From Lachnospiraceae bacterium (GTDB lineage: Bacteria; Bacillota; Clostridia; Lachnospirales; Lachnospiraceae), in contig CAAEWE010000081.1 of the NCBI GenBank assembly GCA_900759665.1, forward strand, positions 62,001 to 126,000: a stretch of DNA of 64,000 nucleotides. Reading direction: 5' to 3'. This document shows positions 24,023-33,002 of this stretch, one piece after another. Position 1 is the first letter of the stretch; the number at the start of each line of letters is the position of its first letter. The notes beneath the pieces are model-generated. The model did no database searches, was not told where the DNA came from, and was given only the letters and a program-made list of their open reading frames with translations. A program made the translations under genes and the position numbers.

Positions 24023-24043
24023 AAAAAAACAGGCAATCCTGTT
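24023..24043 (-). terminator. Second leftward terminator hairpin
   Basis: On the reverse strand AACAGG-ATTG-CCTGTT is followed by a run of T (complement of 24023-24029). It lies beyond the stronger terminator at 24071-24099 and may back it up. On the + strand it could weakly end clpB transcripts. Confidence 0.5.
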
Positions 24044-24070
24044 AACATTTCAGAAATTGTCCTGCAAGAA

Positions 24071-24099
24071 TAAAAAAGGGCAAAACCAGCGTTTTGCCC
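24071..24099 (-). terminator. Terminator of the putP transcript
   Basis: GGGCAAAAC with GTTTTGCCC and a 4-base loop. The run of six A at 24072-24077 gives the U-run on the leftward transcript. Confidence 0.8.
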
Positions 24100-24103
24100 T
24101 CCA

Positions 24104-24241
24104 AGAATTGCTTCGCAATTCTCGTTGGCTTCCCTCTACGCTACGAGCATTTTCCTATACACTAAAAGAAGAACCATGAATATTCATAGCAATTATGTTT
24201 CGGTTTCTATGAAATTCATGGCTCTTTTAGTTTATAGGAAA
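24104..24241. repeat. Composite hairpin element, MITE-like
   Basis: A 35-39 bp imperfect inverted repeat has arms at 24151-24189 and 24207-24241. Both outer ends read TTTCCTATA-N-ACTAAAAGA and the loop is 17 bases. It is flanked by a second small hairpin, AGAATTGC-TTC-GCAATTCT, at 24104-24122. No gene is inside. Its size and near-perfect ends resemble a small non-autonomous mobile or dispersed intergenic element. I saw no second copy in this window. Confidence 0.55.
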
Positions 24242-24316
24242 TTTTCTCCTTTTTATTTGTCAGATCTATTGCTGTGAAATTATTTCCGATGTTTCACTGT
24301 GGTGTAACTATACGGT

Positions 24317-25837
24317 TTATTTTGCATTAGCGGCATCAAATTCTTTAACGATATCTTCTTCCGGAGCCTTAGTGAGAAGGCTTACGATCACGATGACTAC
24401 GCAGGATACCAGAAATGCCGGAAGCAGCTCGTAGATATCGAAGGCACCACCCAGTGGCCGTACACAGTATTTCCAGATAAAGACTACGACACCGCCGGCA
24501 ATCATACCGGACAGAGCACCTGCCAGATTACAGCGTTTCCAGAACAGGGCAAAGAGCATTACGGCACCGAAGGCACCGCCAAAGCCAGCCCAGGCAAAGG
24601 ATACGATACCAAATACGCTGGAGTTTGGATCTCTTGCCATCAGTACACCAACAATGGCAATGGCAATGATGGTGATCCTTGCAAGGAGAAGCTCTCTTTT
24701 TTCGGAAATCTTGATGCCGAGGAAATCCTTTACCACGTTCTGAGAAATACCAGAGGCTGCGGCCAGAAGCTGGCTGTCTGAGGTAGACATGGTTGCGGCA
24801 AGCACACCGGCAAGGATCACACCGGCGAGAAGTGCCGGGAGAATACCATGTTTACTCAGCAGGTCGGTGATTGCCATGATAATGGTTTCCGGATCGTCCA
24901 GAGCTTTGATGGAACCGTACTTTGTCATACCGAGACCGACGACACCGATAAATACACCGACTGTCATGGCAATGACCACCCAGATTGTGGCAATGCGGCG
25001 GGAAAGTACAAGTTTCTTTTCATCCTCGATGGACATAAAACGTACTAAGATATGAGGCATACCAAAATATCCGATACCCCATGCGAGAGTGGAAATGATC
25101 GGGATGATTCCTCCGTAGGAAACGGCATTTCCTGTGGTGGCATCATAAAGCTCTGTCAGGGAGAAGTATCCAGGCAGAGAGTGGGCATTGTCTATAACGG
25201 CACCAAGTCCGCCGGCCTTGCTGATACCAAATACCATAACCGTGACGAGAGCAATACTCATAACAATACTCTGAACGAGGTCCGTGGTACATACGGCACT
25301 GAAACCACCCATTAATGTGTAGCATACAATGACCAGTGCAGAAAGAACCATTGCTGTCATATAATCAGCTCCGAAAAGACTATGGAACAGCTTACCGCAT
25401 GCAGCAAATCCGGATGCCGTATATGGAATGAAAAAGATCACAATGACCAGAGCGGCAACGGCGGTGATGATATTTTTCTTATCATGAAAACGCTTTGCAA
25501 AGAAATCCGGGACGGTGATCGCCTTGATGTTGCTGGAATAACGGCGGAGACGTCTGGCAACAAAGAACCAGTTCAGCCAGGTACCGATCGCAAGACCGGC
25601 GGCGGTCCAGAATGCACTGCAGACACCGGACAGATAAGCCACACCGGGCAGTCCCATTAACAGCCAGCTTGACATATCACTGGCTTCTGCACTCATGGCA
25701 ACAACGAGAGGTCCCATTTTACGTCCTCCCAGATAGAAGTCCTCCGAGGTTTTGTTCTGGTTACTAAACCGGATACCGATATAGATCATTCCTATCAGAT
25801 ATGCGGCGATTGCGATGATTATACACACATCATTCAT
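24317..25837 (-). CDS. putP: Sodium:solute symporter, PutP (Na+/proline) type
   Basis: 506 residues with about 13 hydrophobic segments. The start MNDVCIIIAIAAYLIGMIYIG and the stretch FYLGGRKMGPLVVAMSAEASDMSSWLLMGLPG match Na+/proline symporters of the SSS family. Known PutP sodium-site residues fall in this segment (ASDMSSW). It should import proline with sodium across the cytoplasmic membrane. AAAGGAGGAAATT precedes the start. It is a leftward single-gene unit with its own promoter at 25918-25947 and terminators at 24071-24099 and 24023-24043. Pantothenate or another substrate cannot be strictly excluded, but the match to PutP is close. Confidence 0.92.
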   Translation of the reverse strand: MNDVCIIIAIAAYLIGMIYIGIRFSNQNKTSEDFYLGGRKMGPLVVAMSAEASDMSSWLLMGLPGVAYLSGVCSAFWTAAGLAIGTWLNWFFVARRLRRYSSNIKAITVPDFFAKRFHDKKNIITAVAALVIVIFFIPYTASGFAACGKLFHSLFGADYMTAMVLSALVIVCYTLMGGFSAVCTTDLVQSIVMSIALVTVMVFGISKAGGLGAVIDNAHSLPGYFSLTELYDATTGNAVSYGGIIPIISTLAWGIGYFGMPHILVRFMSIEDEKKLVLSRRIATIWVVIAMTVGVFIGVVGLGMTKYGSIKALDDPETIIMAITDLLSKHGILPALLAGVILAGVLAATMSTSDSQLLAAASGISQNVVKDFLGIKISEKRELLLARITIIAIAIVGVLMARDPNSSVFGIVSFAWAGFGGAFGAVMLFALFWKRCNLAGALSGMIAGGVVVFIWKYCVRPLGGAFDIYELLPAFLVSCVVIVIVSLLTKAPEEDIVKEFDAANAK

Positions 25838-25880
25838 TCTGAATTTCCTCCTTTGGTGTTTGTGTTACTGACAAAAAAAT

Positions 25881-25896
25881 GATGTCCCATGACATC
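25881..25896. promoter_or_regulatory. Palindrome in the putP leader
   Basis: GATGTC-CCAT-GACATC, a perfect 6-4-6 dyad, lies between the putP -10 and its start codon. It is a possible operator blocking elongation or initiation. The binding protein is unknown. Confidence 0.4.
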
Positions 25897-25917
25897 CATA
25901 GGACATTCAACCCATCC

Positions 25918-25947
25918 ACTATACAATAAAGAAGGGGATAGTGTCAA
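25918..25947 (-). promoter_or_regulatory. putP promoter
   Basis: On the reverse strand there is a perfect TTGACA (25942-25947), an 18-base spacer and TATAGT (25918-25923), about 80 bp before the start codon. Confidence 0.7.
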
Positions 25948-25991
25948 ATCCTGATATATTTCCGGGGGAGAGAAAATCATAGAAAATGTCA

Positions 25992-26021
25992 TTGCAGAAC
26001 ATACATTCTGCATGGTATAAT
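25992..26021 (+). promoter_or_regulatory. sbcDC promoter with palindrome in the spacer
   Basis: TTGCAG (25992-25997), an 18-base spacer and a perfect TATAAT (26016-26021). A perfect 7-6-7 dyad, TGCAGAA-CATACA-TTCTGCA (25993-26012), fills the -35 and spacer. It contains GAAC-N4-ATTC, one base from the Gram-positive LexA core GAAC-N4-GTTC. Confidence 0.65.
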
Positions 26022-26087
26022 ACGCTTACAAGAAGAGAGAGTCTGAGCCGGTCAGTATATAATGTATTGTGTTACAGGAGGAGAGGT

Positions 26088-27221
26088 ATGAAATTGATCC
26101 ATTTGTCGGATCTTCATCTGGGAAAGCGTGTCAATGAGTTTTCCATGATCGAGGATCAGAGATATATATTAAATGAGATTACAGAGATTATAGATCAGGA
26201 GCAGCCGGATGGTATTCTGATCGCCGGAGATGTTTATGATAAGCCGGTACCTGCCGTAGAGGCCGTGGAGCTTCTGGGTGATTTTCTGGAAAGTATGGCA
26301 CAGAGAAATTATCCGGTTTTTGTGATCAGTGGAAATCACGATTCGGCAGAACGTCTGGCATTTGCAGCGTCGCTGATCGCTTCCAGCGGAGTATACATTT
26401 CGCCTTCTTACCGGGGACAGGTGGAACCGATTACGTTACAGGATAGATATGGTTCCGTGGATATTTATCTGCTTCCTTTTATTAAGCCGCTGCAGGTGCG
26501 TCAGGCATTTCCAGAGGAGGAGATTCATTCTTATCAGGATGCGGTGGCATTGGCAATCCGTGAGATGCATGTGGATCAGACCAGGAGAAATGTTCTGGTG
26601 GCACATCAGTTTGTGACGGGAGCAGATACCTGTGAATCGGAGGAGATCATGGTAGGAGGTACTGACCAGGTCAGTGCAGAGATCTTTACACCGTTTGATT
26701 ATGTGGCGTTAGGGCATCTTCATGGACCGCAGAAGGTGGAGAGGGAGAACGTCCGTTATTGCGGCACACCGTTAAAGTATTCCTTTTCGGAGGCTTCTCA
26801 TGTGAAGTCCGTAACGGTGGTAGAGATGGGACAGAAGGGGGAGACATCTGTCAGGACAGTGCCATTAAAGCCGCTTCATGATATGAGAGAGTGCAGGGGG
26901 ACTTATGAGGAACTGACCGGCAGGGATCATTATATTGGCACCCGGGTAGATGATTATCTGCATATTACACTGACGGATGAGGAGGATATTTTTGAAGCAG
27001 TATCAAAGCTTCGGGTCATCTATCCGAATCTCATGAAGATGGACTATGACAATCAGAGAACAAGGCAGAACAGAGTTATTGACAATCTGGAGCAGGCGGT
27101 GGAACGCAGGCCTTTAGAGCTGGTGCAGGAGTTTTATGAGAAGCTCAATAACCGGCCGTTAAATGACAGCCAGACAAAGCTTATGGAATCGATGATCGAG
27201 GATATATGGGGAGGGAGATAA
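26088..27221 (+). CDS. sbcD: Nuclease SbcCD subunit D
   Basis: 377 residues from the ATG at 26088 behind ACAGGAGGAGAGGT. A longer in-frame reading from 25986 would run through the promoter region and is rejected. Metallophosphoesterase motifs occur in order: HLSDLHLGKR, IAGDVYDKP, ISGNHDSAERL, then VLVAHQF and ALGHLHGPQ. SbcD is the Mn-dependent nuclease that, with SbcC, opens hairpins and trims DNA ends in the cytoplasm. Its stop is followed after one base by the sbcC start, so the subunits are translated together. Confidence 0.96.
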   Translation: MKLIHLSDLHLGKRVNEFSMIEDQRYILNEITEIIDQEQPDGILIAGDVYDKPVPAVEAVELLGDFLESMAQRNYPVFVISGNHDSAERLAFAASLIASSGVYISPSYRGQVEPITLQDRYGSVDIYLLPFIKPLQVRQAFPEEEIHSYQDAVALAIREMHVDQTRRNVLVAHQFVTGADTCESEEIMVGGTDQVSAEIFTPFDYVALGHLHGPQKVERENVRYCGTPLKYSFSEASHVKSVTVVEMGQKGETSVRTVPLKPLHDMRECRGTYEELTGRDHYIGTRVDDYLHITLTDEEDIFEAVSKLRVIYPNLMKMDYDNQRTRQNRVIDNLEQAVERRPLELVQEFYEKLNNRPLNDSQTKLMESMIEDIWGGR

Positions 27222-27222
27222 G

Positions 27223-30003
27223 ATGAGACCATTACAACTGACGATGTCTGCATTTGGACCTTATGCCGGCGAGACTGTCCTAAATATGGGACAGCTTGGA
27301 AACAGCGGTCTGTATCTGATCACGGGGGATACCGGTGCCGGAAAGACAACGATATTTGATGCTATTACTTTTGCGTTATATGGGGATGCCAGCGGAACAG
27401 AACGGGAACCGGGGATGTTCCGGTCCCAATATGCTTCTCCGGGCACGAGAACCTTTGTAAAGCTTTTGTTTATGCATGGTGGAAAGGAGTATGAGATTGA
27501 GCGTAATCCGTCCTATATGCGTCCTAAAGACCGGGGAGAAGGGATGACCATAGAGAAGGCTGGTGCAGCTCTGGTGGCACCGGGAAGGAGCGTTTCCGGT
27601 GTGAAGGATGTAGATGCGGCTGTATTGGATATACTGGGGGTGGACAAGGATCAGTTTTCCCAGATCGTGATGCTGGCACAGGGAGATTTTCGCAGACTAT
27701 TGATGTCTGATACCAGAGATCGGCAGAAAATATTCCGTAATTTGTTCCGGACACAGCCGTATCAGCTGCTGCAGGATCAGGTCAGACGTAAGGCGGCAGA
27801 ACTTGAGGAGCAGTGCCGCAAGACACAGGACAGTGTCCGTCAGTATGCAGGGCAGGTATACTGGAAAGAGGATTGTGAGTATGCAGTTAATCTTCAGCGG
27901 ATACAGAATGAGGAAAGTCCGTTGTCAGATATTTTGGAGATACTGCCTCTGCTGATCCAAAAGGACCGGCAGGAAAAGGAGCATATCGATCAAGAGAAAG
28001 GGCGGCTCCAGACAGAGCTTGCAGAGGCACATGCTGCTATTGCACTGGCCAAAGAAGCGCAGGAGAAGGAGCAGAAGAGACTGGAGGCAGTAAAAAAGGA
28101 ACAGCTTCTTCTGGAGGAGATGAAGCTTCGGCAGCAGGAGCTTCAGGAGCAGGAAAATCGTCAGGAAGAACGGGAAAAACTCCAGCAAAGGAGAAATGTT
28201 CTGGAGCAGCAGATGAAAGAATACCATGTGTTGGAGGAGCTTGAAAAACGCAAACAGCAGTTACAGCGGGAGATAGAAACTGTACAAAAAAACGGACAGC
28301 TTCTGGATCAAAAGCTGCAGCAGAAGAGGGAGAAACTCTCCAGGGCAAAACAGCAGTTGGAACAATGCAATGATTCAGAAGCGGTTTTGGAAAAGCTCAT
28401 TCATGAGGGAGAGGATCTGACAAGAGACCAGGCACAACTCCGGCAGTGTGAGAAGGAAAGAAACCGGTGTGATGAGACCGGACAGGCATTGAAGGATGCC
28501 CAGAGAGAGTATCAGATAAGGAGGGAGGAGACGGAGCGTGCAGCTCTGGATTATGAACAGACAGATCGTCTGTACATGGATGCACAGGCAGGTCTTCTGG
28601 CACAGGAGCTTCGGGAGGACAGCCCCTGTCCGGTCTGCGGTTCCTTATCTCATCCGCATCCGGCCATGCTGCAGAACGGAGCTCCAACCAGAGAGCAGAG
28701 GGAGCAGAAACGCAGGGAGGCACAGAAACGGAGACAATATGCGGATGAAGCCAGCCGGAGAGCAGCACAGATCAACAGTGCCCTGCAGGAGCAGCAGACG
28801 CAGCTTAAAGGGAGACTGGGGGAGTTGGTTCCACCGATCACCTTTGAAGAAGCAGAGTCCCAAATTACGGTCAGACTGGAGCAGCTTGCAATTAAAATCA
28901 GAGAAAATAAACAAAGTGTGGCTCATGAGAGGAAACGACGGAAGCAGAAAGAGACGCTGGTGCAGCAGATTCCACAGCACGAGGAGGAGATCCGTCACAT
29001 GGAAGAGCAACAGAAGGAGGATCACGGAAATCTGGTGGCAGCGAGAACCAGATATGAGGAAGTGCGGAAGCAGTGGGAAAGCCAGAGAGAACATATTTCA
29101 TTTCAGCGGATCGATGAAGCCGGGGCAGAGTTTGAAAAATTATCAGCAGAGCTTGTATCTATGGAACAGGCATTGGAGGATGCCGTAAAAGCAGTGGGCG
29201 ATACCAGGGAAAAGCTGGCACTGATCCGTGGCACTTTGAAATCTCTGGAACAGCAGACAGGAGAGGGAGATAAAATATCTCTGGAAAAGGAGCTCGAGGC
29301 AGAGAAAGGCCTGAAAGAAAGAAATGATGTCCTGGAAATGGGACAGCATGAAGTAAACACGAGATTGGATAATAACCAGAGACTGTATCAGAAGATACAG
29401 GAAAAATATCAGGGACAGAAAGAACTGGAAACAGAATATCAAAATGTTCATGCTTTGTCGGAAACGCTTAATGGCAGACTGACCGGAAAGCAGAAGCTGA
29501 TGTTGGAGACATATGTACAGATGACCTATTTTGACCGGGTGATCCGGCGGGCAAATCTTCGGTTTATGATCATGTCAGACGGACAGTATGAAATGAAGAG
29601 AGCAGAATTTACAGGGGAAGCCAGAAGTCAGACAGGACTCGATATCAGTATTATTGATCATTATAACGGGTCGGAACGCAGTGTGAAATCTTTGTCCGGT
29701 GGAGAATCCTTTCTGGCATCTTTATCTCTGGCTCTGGGATTATCAGACGAGATTCAGTCTGTGGCTGGAGGGATCCAGCTAGATACGCTGTTTGTGGATG
29801 AAGGTTTTGGCTCGCTGGACTCCGATGCCCTGCAGCTTGTTTACCGGGCGTTGATGAGTCTTACCGATGGACACCGTCTGGTGGGGATCATTTCCCATGT
29901 GGAGGAGTTAAAGAGCAAGATCGACCGCCAGATCGTGGTGACCAAGGAAAAGACCGGAGGAAGCAGAGTCAGAATCACAGATAACACCGGAGACATTTCC
30001 TGA
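27223..30003 (+). CDS. sbcC: Nuclease SbcCD subunit C (SMC-like ATPase)
   Basis: 926 residues. The N-terminal ATPase half has the P-loop in GDTGAGKTTIFDAITFALYG (near residue 36). Two long Gln/Glu/Lys-rich coiled coils flank the zinc hook CPVC (near residue 467, in EDSPCPVCGSLSHP). The C-terminal half has the signature VKSLSGGESFLASLSLALG and the Walker B LFVDEGFGSLD. It forms the SbcC2D2 complex with the preceding gene. The start is one base after the sbcD stop. Its last 29 bases overlap the convergent gene on the other strand, which is unusual but compatible with both reading frames. Confidence 0.96.
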   Translation: MRPLQLTMSAFGPYAGETVLNMGQLGNSGLYLITGDTGAGKTTIFDAITFALYGDASGTEREPGMFRSQYASPGTRTFVKLLFMHGGKEYEIERNPSYMRPKDRGEGMTIEKAGAALVAPGRSVSGVKDVDAAVLDILGVDKDQFSQIVMLAQGDFRRLLMSDTRDRQKIFRNLFRTQPYQLLQDQVRRKAAELEEQCRKTQDSVRQYAGQVYWKEDCEYAVNLQRIQNEESPLSDILEILPLLIQKDRQEKEHIDQEKGRLQTELAEAHAAIALAKEAQEKEQKRLEAVKKEQLLLEEMKLRQQELQEQENRQEEREKLQQRRNVLEQQMKEYHVLEELEKRKQQLQREIETVQKNGQLLDQKLQQKREKLSRAKQQLEQCNDSEAVLEKLIHEGEDLTRDQAQLRQCEKERNRCDETGQALKDAQREYQIRREETERAALDYEQTDRLYMDAQAGLLAQELREDSPCPVCGSLSHPHPAMLQNGAPTREQREQKRREAQKRRQYADEASRRAAQINSALQEQQTQLKGRLGELVPPITFEEAESQITVRLEQLAIKIRENKQSVAHERKRRKQKETLVQQIPQHEEEIRHMEEQQKEDHGNLVAARTRYEEVRKQWESQREHISFQRIDEAGAEFEKLSAELVSMEQALEDAVKAVGDTREKLALIRGTLKSLEQQTGEGDKISLEKELEAEKGLKERNDVLEMGQHEVNTRLDNNQRLYQKIQEKYQGQKELETEYQNVHALSETLNGRLTGKQKLMLETYVQMTYFDRVIRRANLRFMIMSDGQYEMKRAEFTGEARSQTGLDISIIDHYNGSERSVKSLSGGESFLASLSLALGLSDEIQSVAGGIQLDTLFVDEGFGSLDSDALQLVYRALMSLTDGHRLVGIISHVEELKSKIDRQIVVTKEKTGGSRVRITDNTGDIS

Positions 30004-30409
30004 GCTCCTGTTCAATGGAGATCAGACGCTTGCACAGCTCCTTCGCTGTGTGGTCTGCATCCGGATATTGATTCATATATTTATAGAGAGATTTGATACC
30101 CATATTGCAGCCGTCGGTCATAAGATCGGCGGCTGTTTCATCGCTGTCGTCAATCCCCATTTGCATATTTGTTTTCAGCCAGGCCATGCTTTTTGCCATG
30201 GGATTGGGATCTTTTTCGTCGCTGTGGTGCTTCAGAAGCTCTTCATGAATGTCGTTTCCGAGAGCGGCATGATGTTCCTTTGTTTCTTTTAAAAGTGCCT
30301 TAAAATCCGGACAATGAACCTTGTCCATGATCTCGTCAATTGCAGAGACTGCCATTTTACTGCCGGCATCACATTCCTTTAACAGATCGATCGTATTTTG
30401 TTCGTTCAT
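29975..30409 (-). CDS. Small ferritin-like helical protein (DUF2383-like)
   Basis: 144 residues from an ATG behind ATGGAGGTATATTC; longer upstream readings lack such a site. MNEQNTIDLLKECDAGSKMAVSAIDEIMDKV, then KALLKETKEHHAALGNDIHEEL and the C-terminal helices look like a four-helix ferritin-like bundle of the DUF2383/DUF892 kind, with Glu and His positions that might bind metal. No enzymatic role is established for these proteins. It is convergent with sbcC and overlaps its 3' end by 29 bp, with no terminator between them. The family call is tentative; the reading frame is well supported. Confidence 0.7.
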   Translation of the reverse strand: MNEQNTIDLLKECDAGSKMAVSAIDEIMDKVHCPDFKALLKETKEHHAALGNDIHEELLKHHSDEKDPNPMAKSMAWLKTNMQMGIDDSDETAADLMTDGCNMGIKSLYKYMNQYPDADHTAKELCKRLISIEQELRKCLRCYL

Positions 30410-30744
30410 GAATATACCTCCATTTTGAATGCAGTAAAACATGATGGAAACAAAGTTTTGCTGCATGATTGACATGTATCTCCTGTTTGCAGGTTTGAAA
30501 CAGGTATGCATTTATTGTAAACCTATCAGGGAATTCTATGCATGTGAAATGATGTGGGAGAAACGAAAATTTCAAAAAAATAAAAAAACTTGTAAAATTG
30601 CGTAGAAAATGCTAATTTAATAATTGAAATTGGTATTATAATGGCAACATGCTTTCGAAAGTGAATTGTTGGTGAGCGTGGAGATTCTATTTGTTTATAG
30701 ATGGTTACTGCTACGCTTTGGACTTAGGAAAGGAGGAAATCTCA
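30410..30744. other. Intergenic region with possible promoter and structured leader
   Basis: The left third should hold the promoter of the leftward ferritin-like gene, but no pair of hexamers stands out. Near 30630-30645 the sequence GGTATTATAATGG offers a TATAAT for rightward transcription with a poor -35. Further on, AGCGTGG pairs with CTACGCT around an inner TCTAT/ATAGA hairpin (about 30674-30717), a compact structure just before the ribosome binding site of the 22-codon ORF. Confidence 0.4.
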
Positions 30745-30813
30745 ATGCTAAATATTATACGAAATCGGTTTTCAAAAGGGAGAGGAAATTTGCAGGGTTG
30801 CTGCAGAGTCTGA
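30745..30813 (+). CDS. Candidate 22-residue peptide upstream of ABC exporter pair
   Basis: An ATG stands 8 bases after AAAGGAGG, one of the best ribosome binding sites in the window. It encodes MLNIIRNRFSKGRGNLQGCC followed by RV and a TGA stop. The peptide is strongly basic with a Cys pair near its end. No family is recognised. It lies about 370 bp upstream of two ABC exporter genes. It could be a signalling peptide, a bacteriocin-like precursor, or a leader peptide for translational control. Beyond the TGA the same frame stays open for 26 codons and is Cys-rich (LECSFCGCLYNGH), so a broken longer gene is also possible. Coding is supported only by the start context. Confidence 0.35.
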   Translation: MLNIIRNRFSKGRGNLQGCCRV

Positions 30814-31178
30814 TTGGAATGTAGTTTCTGTGGCTGTTTGTATAATGGTCATAGATTTAGAAAATTTAACATATCTTTATTAATTGGGCTATGATCAGGA
30901 TAGCTGTTATTAGGATTCAGAATTATTCTAAAACTGTATTACATGTAAGACTCTGCCGGGAAGTGATATTTTATGGCATATTGTGGAGTTTTACAGAGAT
31001 AATAGAGTTTCTTTTCATCTTGTGGCATATATTTAGACAGGATGAATCGTTTTGTTCACTTTTACACAAGACAGAACAAATGTTCATGCAAAATGCTAAG
31101 AAATACTACTCCCCTTTTGATACAATACATCATATAAAACATTTTATAGATAGAGAGATAAGTGAGGGAGAGATGAAA
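30814..31178. other. Leader region before the ABC exporter pair
   Basis: An open frame continues upstream from the first ABC gene to 30891, but its residues show no conserved pattern and no ribosome binding site precedes its early starts, so I treat it as non-coding. No clear terminator or operator was found. Confidence 0.4.
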
Positions 31179-33002
31179 ATGGAAGAGAAGACTCCGCAGA
31201 AAATGGGAGTATGGAACAGTATGTGTTATACTGTGCAGACCATTTGGAGGGCAGACAAAGGCTGTATTCTACTGTCCTTTTACAAAAACTGCACAGAAGA
31301 AGTATATATGTCATTTTTCTTTATTTTGATGCTTCAGATGATCTATTCCTATATTGAAAGTGGCAGGTCATTTATGGGACTGCTTCGTTTTGTGACATTG
31401 TTTTGTCTGGGACATATCTGCATCCATCTGGTATCTGCCTGGCATGCGTATTATATCCGCAGGAAGACACCGAAGGTATATGCATACATATTTAACCGCG
31501 TTATTGACAAGGCGGTCCGGATTGAATTGACGAAGTATGAGCAGCCGGATTTTTATGACAGGTTTGCCAGAGCACTGGATGAATGTCTGACAAAGGCTAT
31601 GGACGGACTGCATTCCATGACATGGGCAACAGGATGTGCTTTATCTGCGGTGGCGGCAATCTTTCTGATTGCCCGCGTGGATCCGGTGATGCTTGTGTTT
31701 TCGCTGCCCTCAATTGTGGCATCGTTTCTGTTCAGTTCCCGGATCAATAAGCTGCAGTATGAGCTTCGTCTGGAGGAGACCAGGGATAAGCGTGCCGCAG
31801 AGTATGTGAAGCGTGTCTTTTATGAGAAGAAATATGCCGGAGAGATCCGGCTATACAATATCCGCAAGGTACTGCTTCGTGAGCATAAGGAAAGCTTTGA
31901 CAGACGTCAGCAGCTTTATGTGAGGATATATGGCAGGATTAATTTTTACAAACAGATTCAGGATATGGTGATATTTGGTCTGCCGATCCTGTTGACATAT
32001 ATTTATGTGAGCATTGTTCTTAAGACCACGGGCGAGGCAAAGATCGGTCTGTATGTGGCAACTCTGGGAAGTGTGGATTATTTTGCATGGAGAGTCAAGA
32101 CCGCCATCAAAAATTTTATGGAAGCCGGGAAAAACTGTATGTATATGAACAATCTGCAGGAGTTTCTGGAAATGGATGAGGAGACTGTGGAGAATGGTGT
32201 CCGGACGGTACAGGGAGAGTTGGGAGACATTGTACTGGATCATGTCAGCTTTCAATATACCGGTAGTAAGAAACCGGTGATACAGGATCTGTCTCTGCAG
32301 ATCCGGAAGGGCGAGAGGATTGCCCTGGTAGGCGAGAATGGTGCCGGTAAAACGACTTTGGTAAAATTATTAATGGGATTGTATCCGATCCAATATGGAA
32401 CTATTTCTGTAGGAGGAGTGGATATCCGGGAGTATGACAAAAGGGATTACCAGAAGCATTTCGGAACCGTATTTCAGGATCTGCAGATCTTTTCGCTGCC
32501 TCTTTCTCACAATGTATTGATGAAGGAGCCGGAAACGGAGGAGGAGAGGGCACTGGTAGTAGAAGCTTTACAGAAGGCACAGTTTGGGGATGTGCTTGCA
32601 AAGCTTCCGGACGGCATTGACAGCATGGTTACGAAGGAGTTTGATGACAGAGGTTTTATCTGCTCCGGCGGTCAGGCACAAAAGGTTGCCATTGCCAGAG
32701 TTTTTGCCAAGAAACCGGATATTGTCATATTGGATGAACCGTCCAGTGCTCTGGATCCCATTGCAGAGTTTAATATGTACAACAATATGCTGGAAGCCTC
32801 CGAGGGGCGGACGGTATTCTTTATTTCCCATCGTCTTTCCTCCGCAAGGATTGCTGACAGGATCTATTTTCTGGAGCAGGGAAGGATTGTGGAAACTGGT
32901 ACTCATGATGAATTGATGGAGCAAAACGGAAAATATGCCCGGATGTTCCGGCTTCAGGCAAAGAATTACAAGAACAGGGAGGAGGCGTGTGTCTATGAAT
33001 AA
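31179..33002 (+). CDS. ABC exporter half-transporter, subunit 1
   Basis: 607 residues from the ATG at 31179, 8 bases after AGGGAG; the ATG at 31173 is too close to that site. About six membrane segments lie in residues 35-325, followed by the ATPase: Walker A GENGAGKTT near residue 388, signature ICSGGQAQKVAIARV (an odd form of LSGGQ), Walker B DIVILDEPSSALDP and switch His in FISHRLSS. There is no N-terminal C39 peptidase domain. It should pair with the next gene, which overlaps it by 8 bases, to form a heterodimeric exporter. The substrate is unknown; the small ORF upstream and the S66 peptidase downstream hint at a peptide. Confidence 0.88.
   Translation: MEEKTPQKMGVWNSMCYTVQTIWRADKGCILLSFYKNCTEEVYMSFFFILMLQMIYSYIESGRSFMGLLRFVTLFCLGHICIHLVSAWHAYYIRRKTPKVYAYIFNRVIDKAVRIELTKYEQPDFYDRFARALDECLTKAMDGLHSMTWATGCALSAVAAIFLIARVDPVMLVFSLPSIVASFLFSSRINKLQYELRLEETRDKRAAEYVKRVFYEKKYAGEIRLYNIRKVLLREHKESFDRRQQLYVRIYGRINFYKQIQDMVIFGLPILLTYIYVSIVLKTTGEAKIGLYVATLGSVDYFAWRVKTAIKNFMEAGKNCMYMNNLQEFLEMDEETVENGVRTVQGELGDIVLDHVSFQYTGSKKPVIQDLSLQIRKGERIALVGENGAGKTTLVKLLMGLYPIQYGTISVGGVDIREYDKRDYQKHFGTVFQDLQIFSLPLSHNVLMKEPETEEERALVVEALQKAQFGDVLAKLPDGIDSMVTKEFDDRGFICSGGQAQKVAIARVFAKKPDIVILDEPSSALDPIAEFNMYNNMLEASEGRTVFFISHRLSSARIADRIYFLEQGRIVETGTHDELMEQNGKYARMFRLQAKNYKNREEACVYE

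Noticed and set aside
30891..31178. N-terminal extension of the first ABC exporter gene
   Set aside because: No conserved pattern and no start signal; the ATG at 31179 has a good site and the protein then has normal length.
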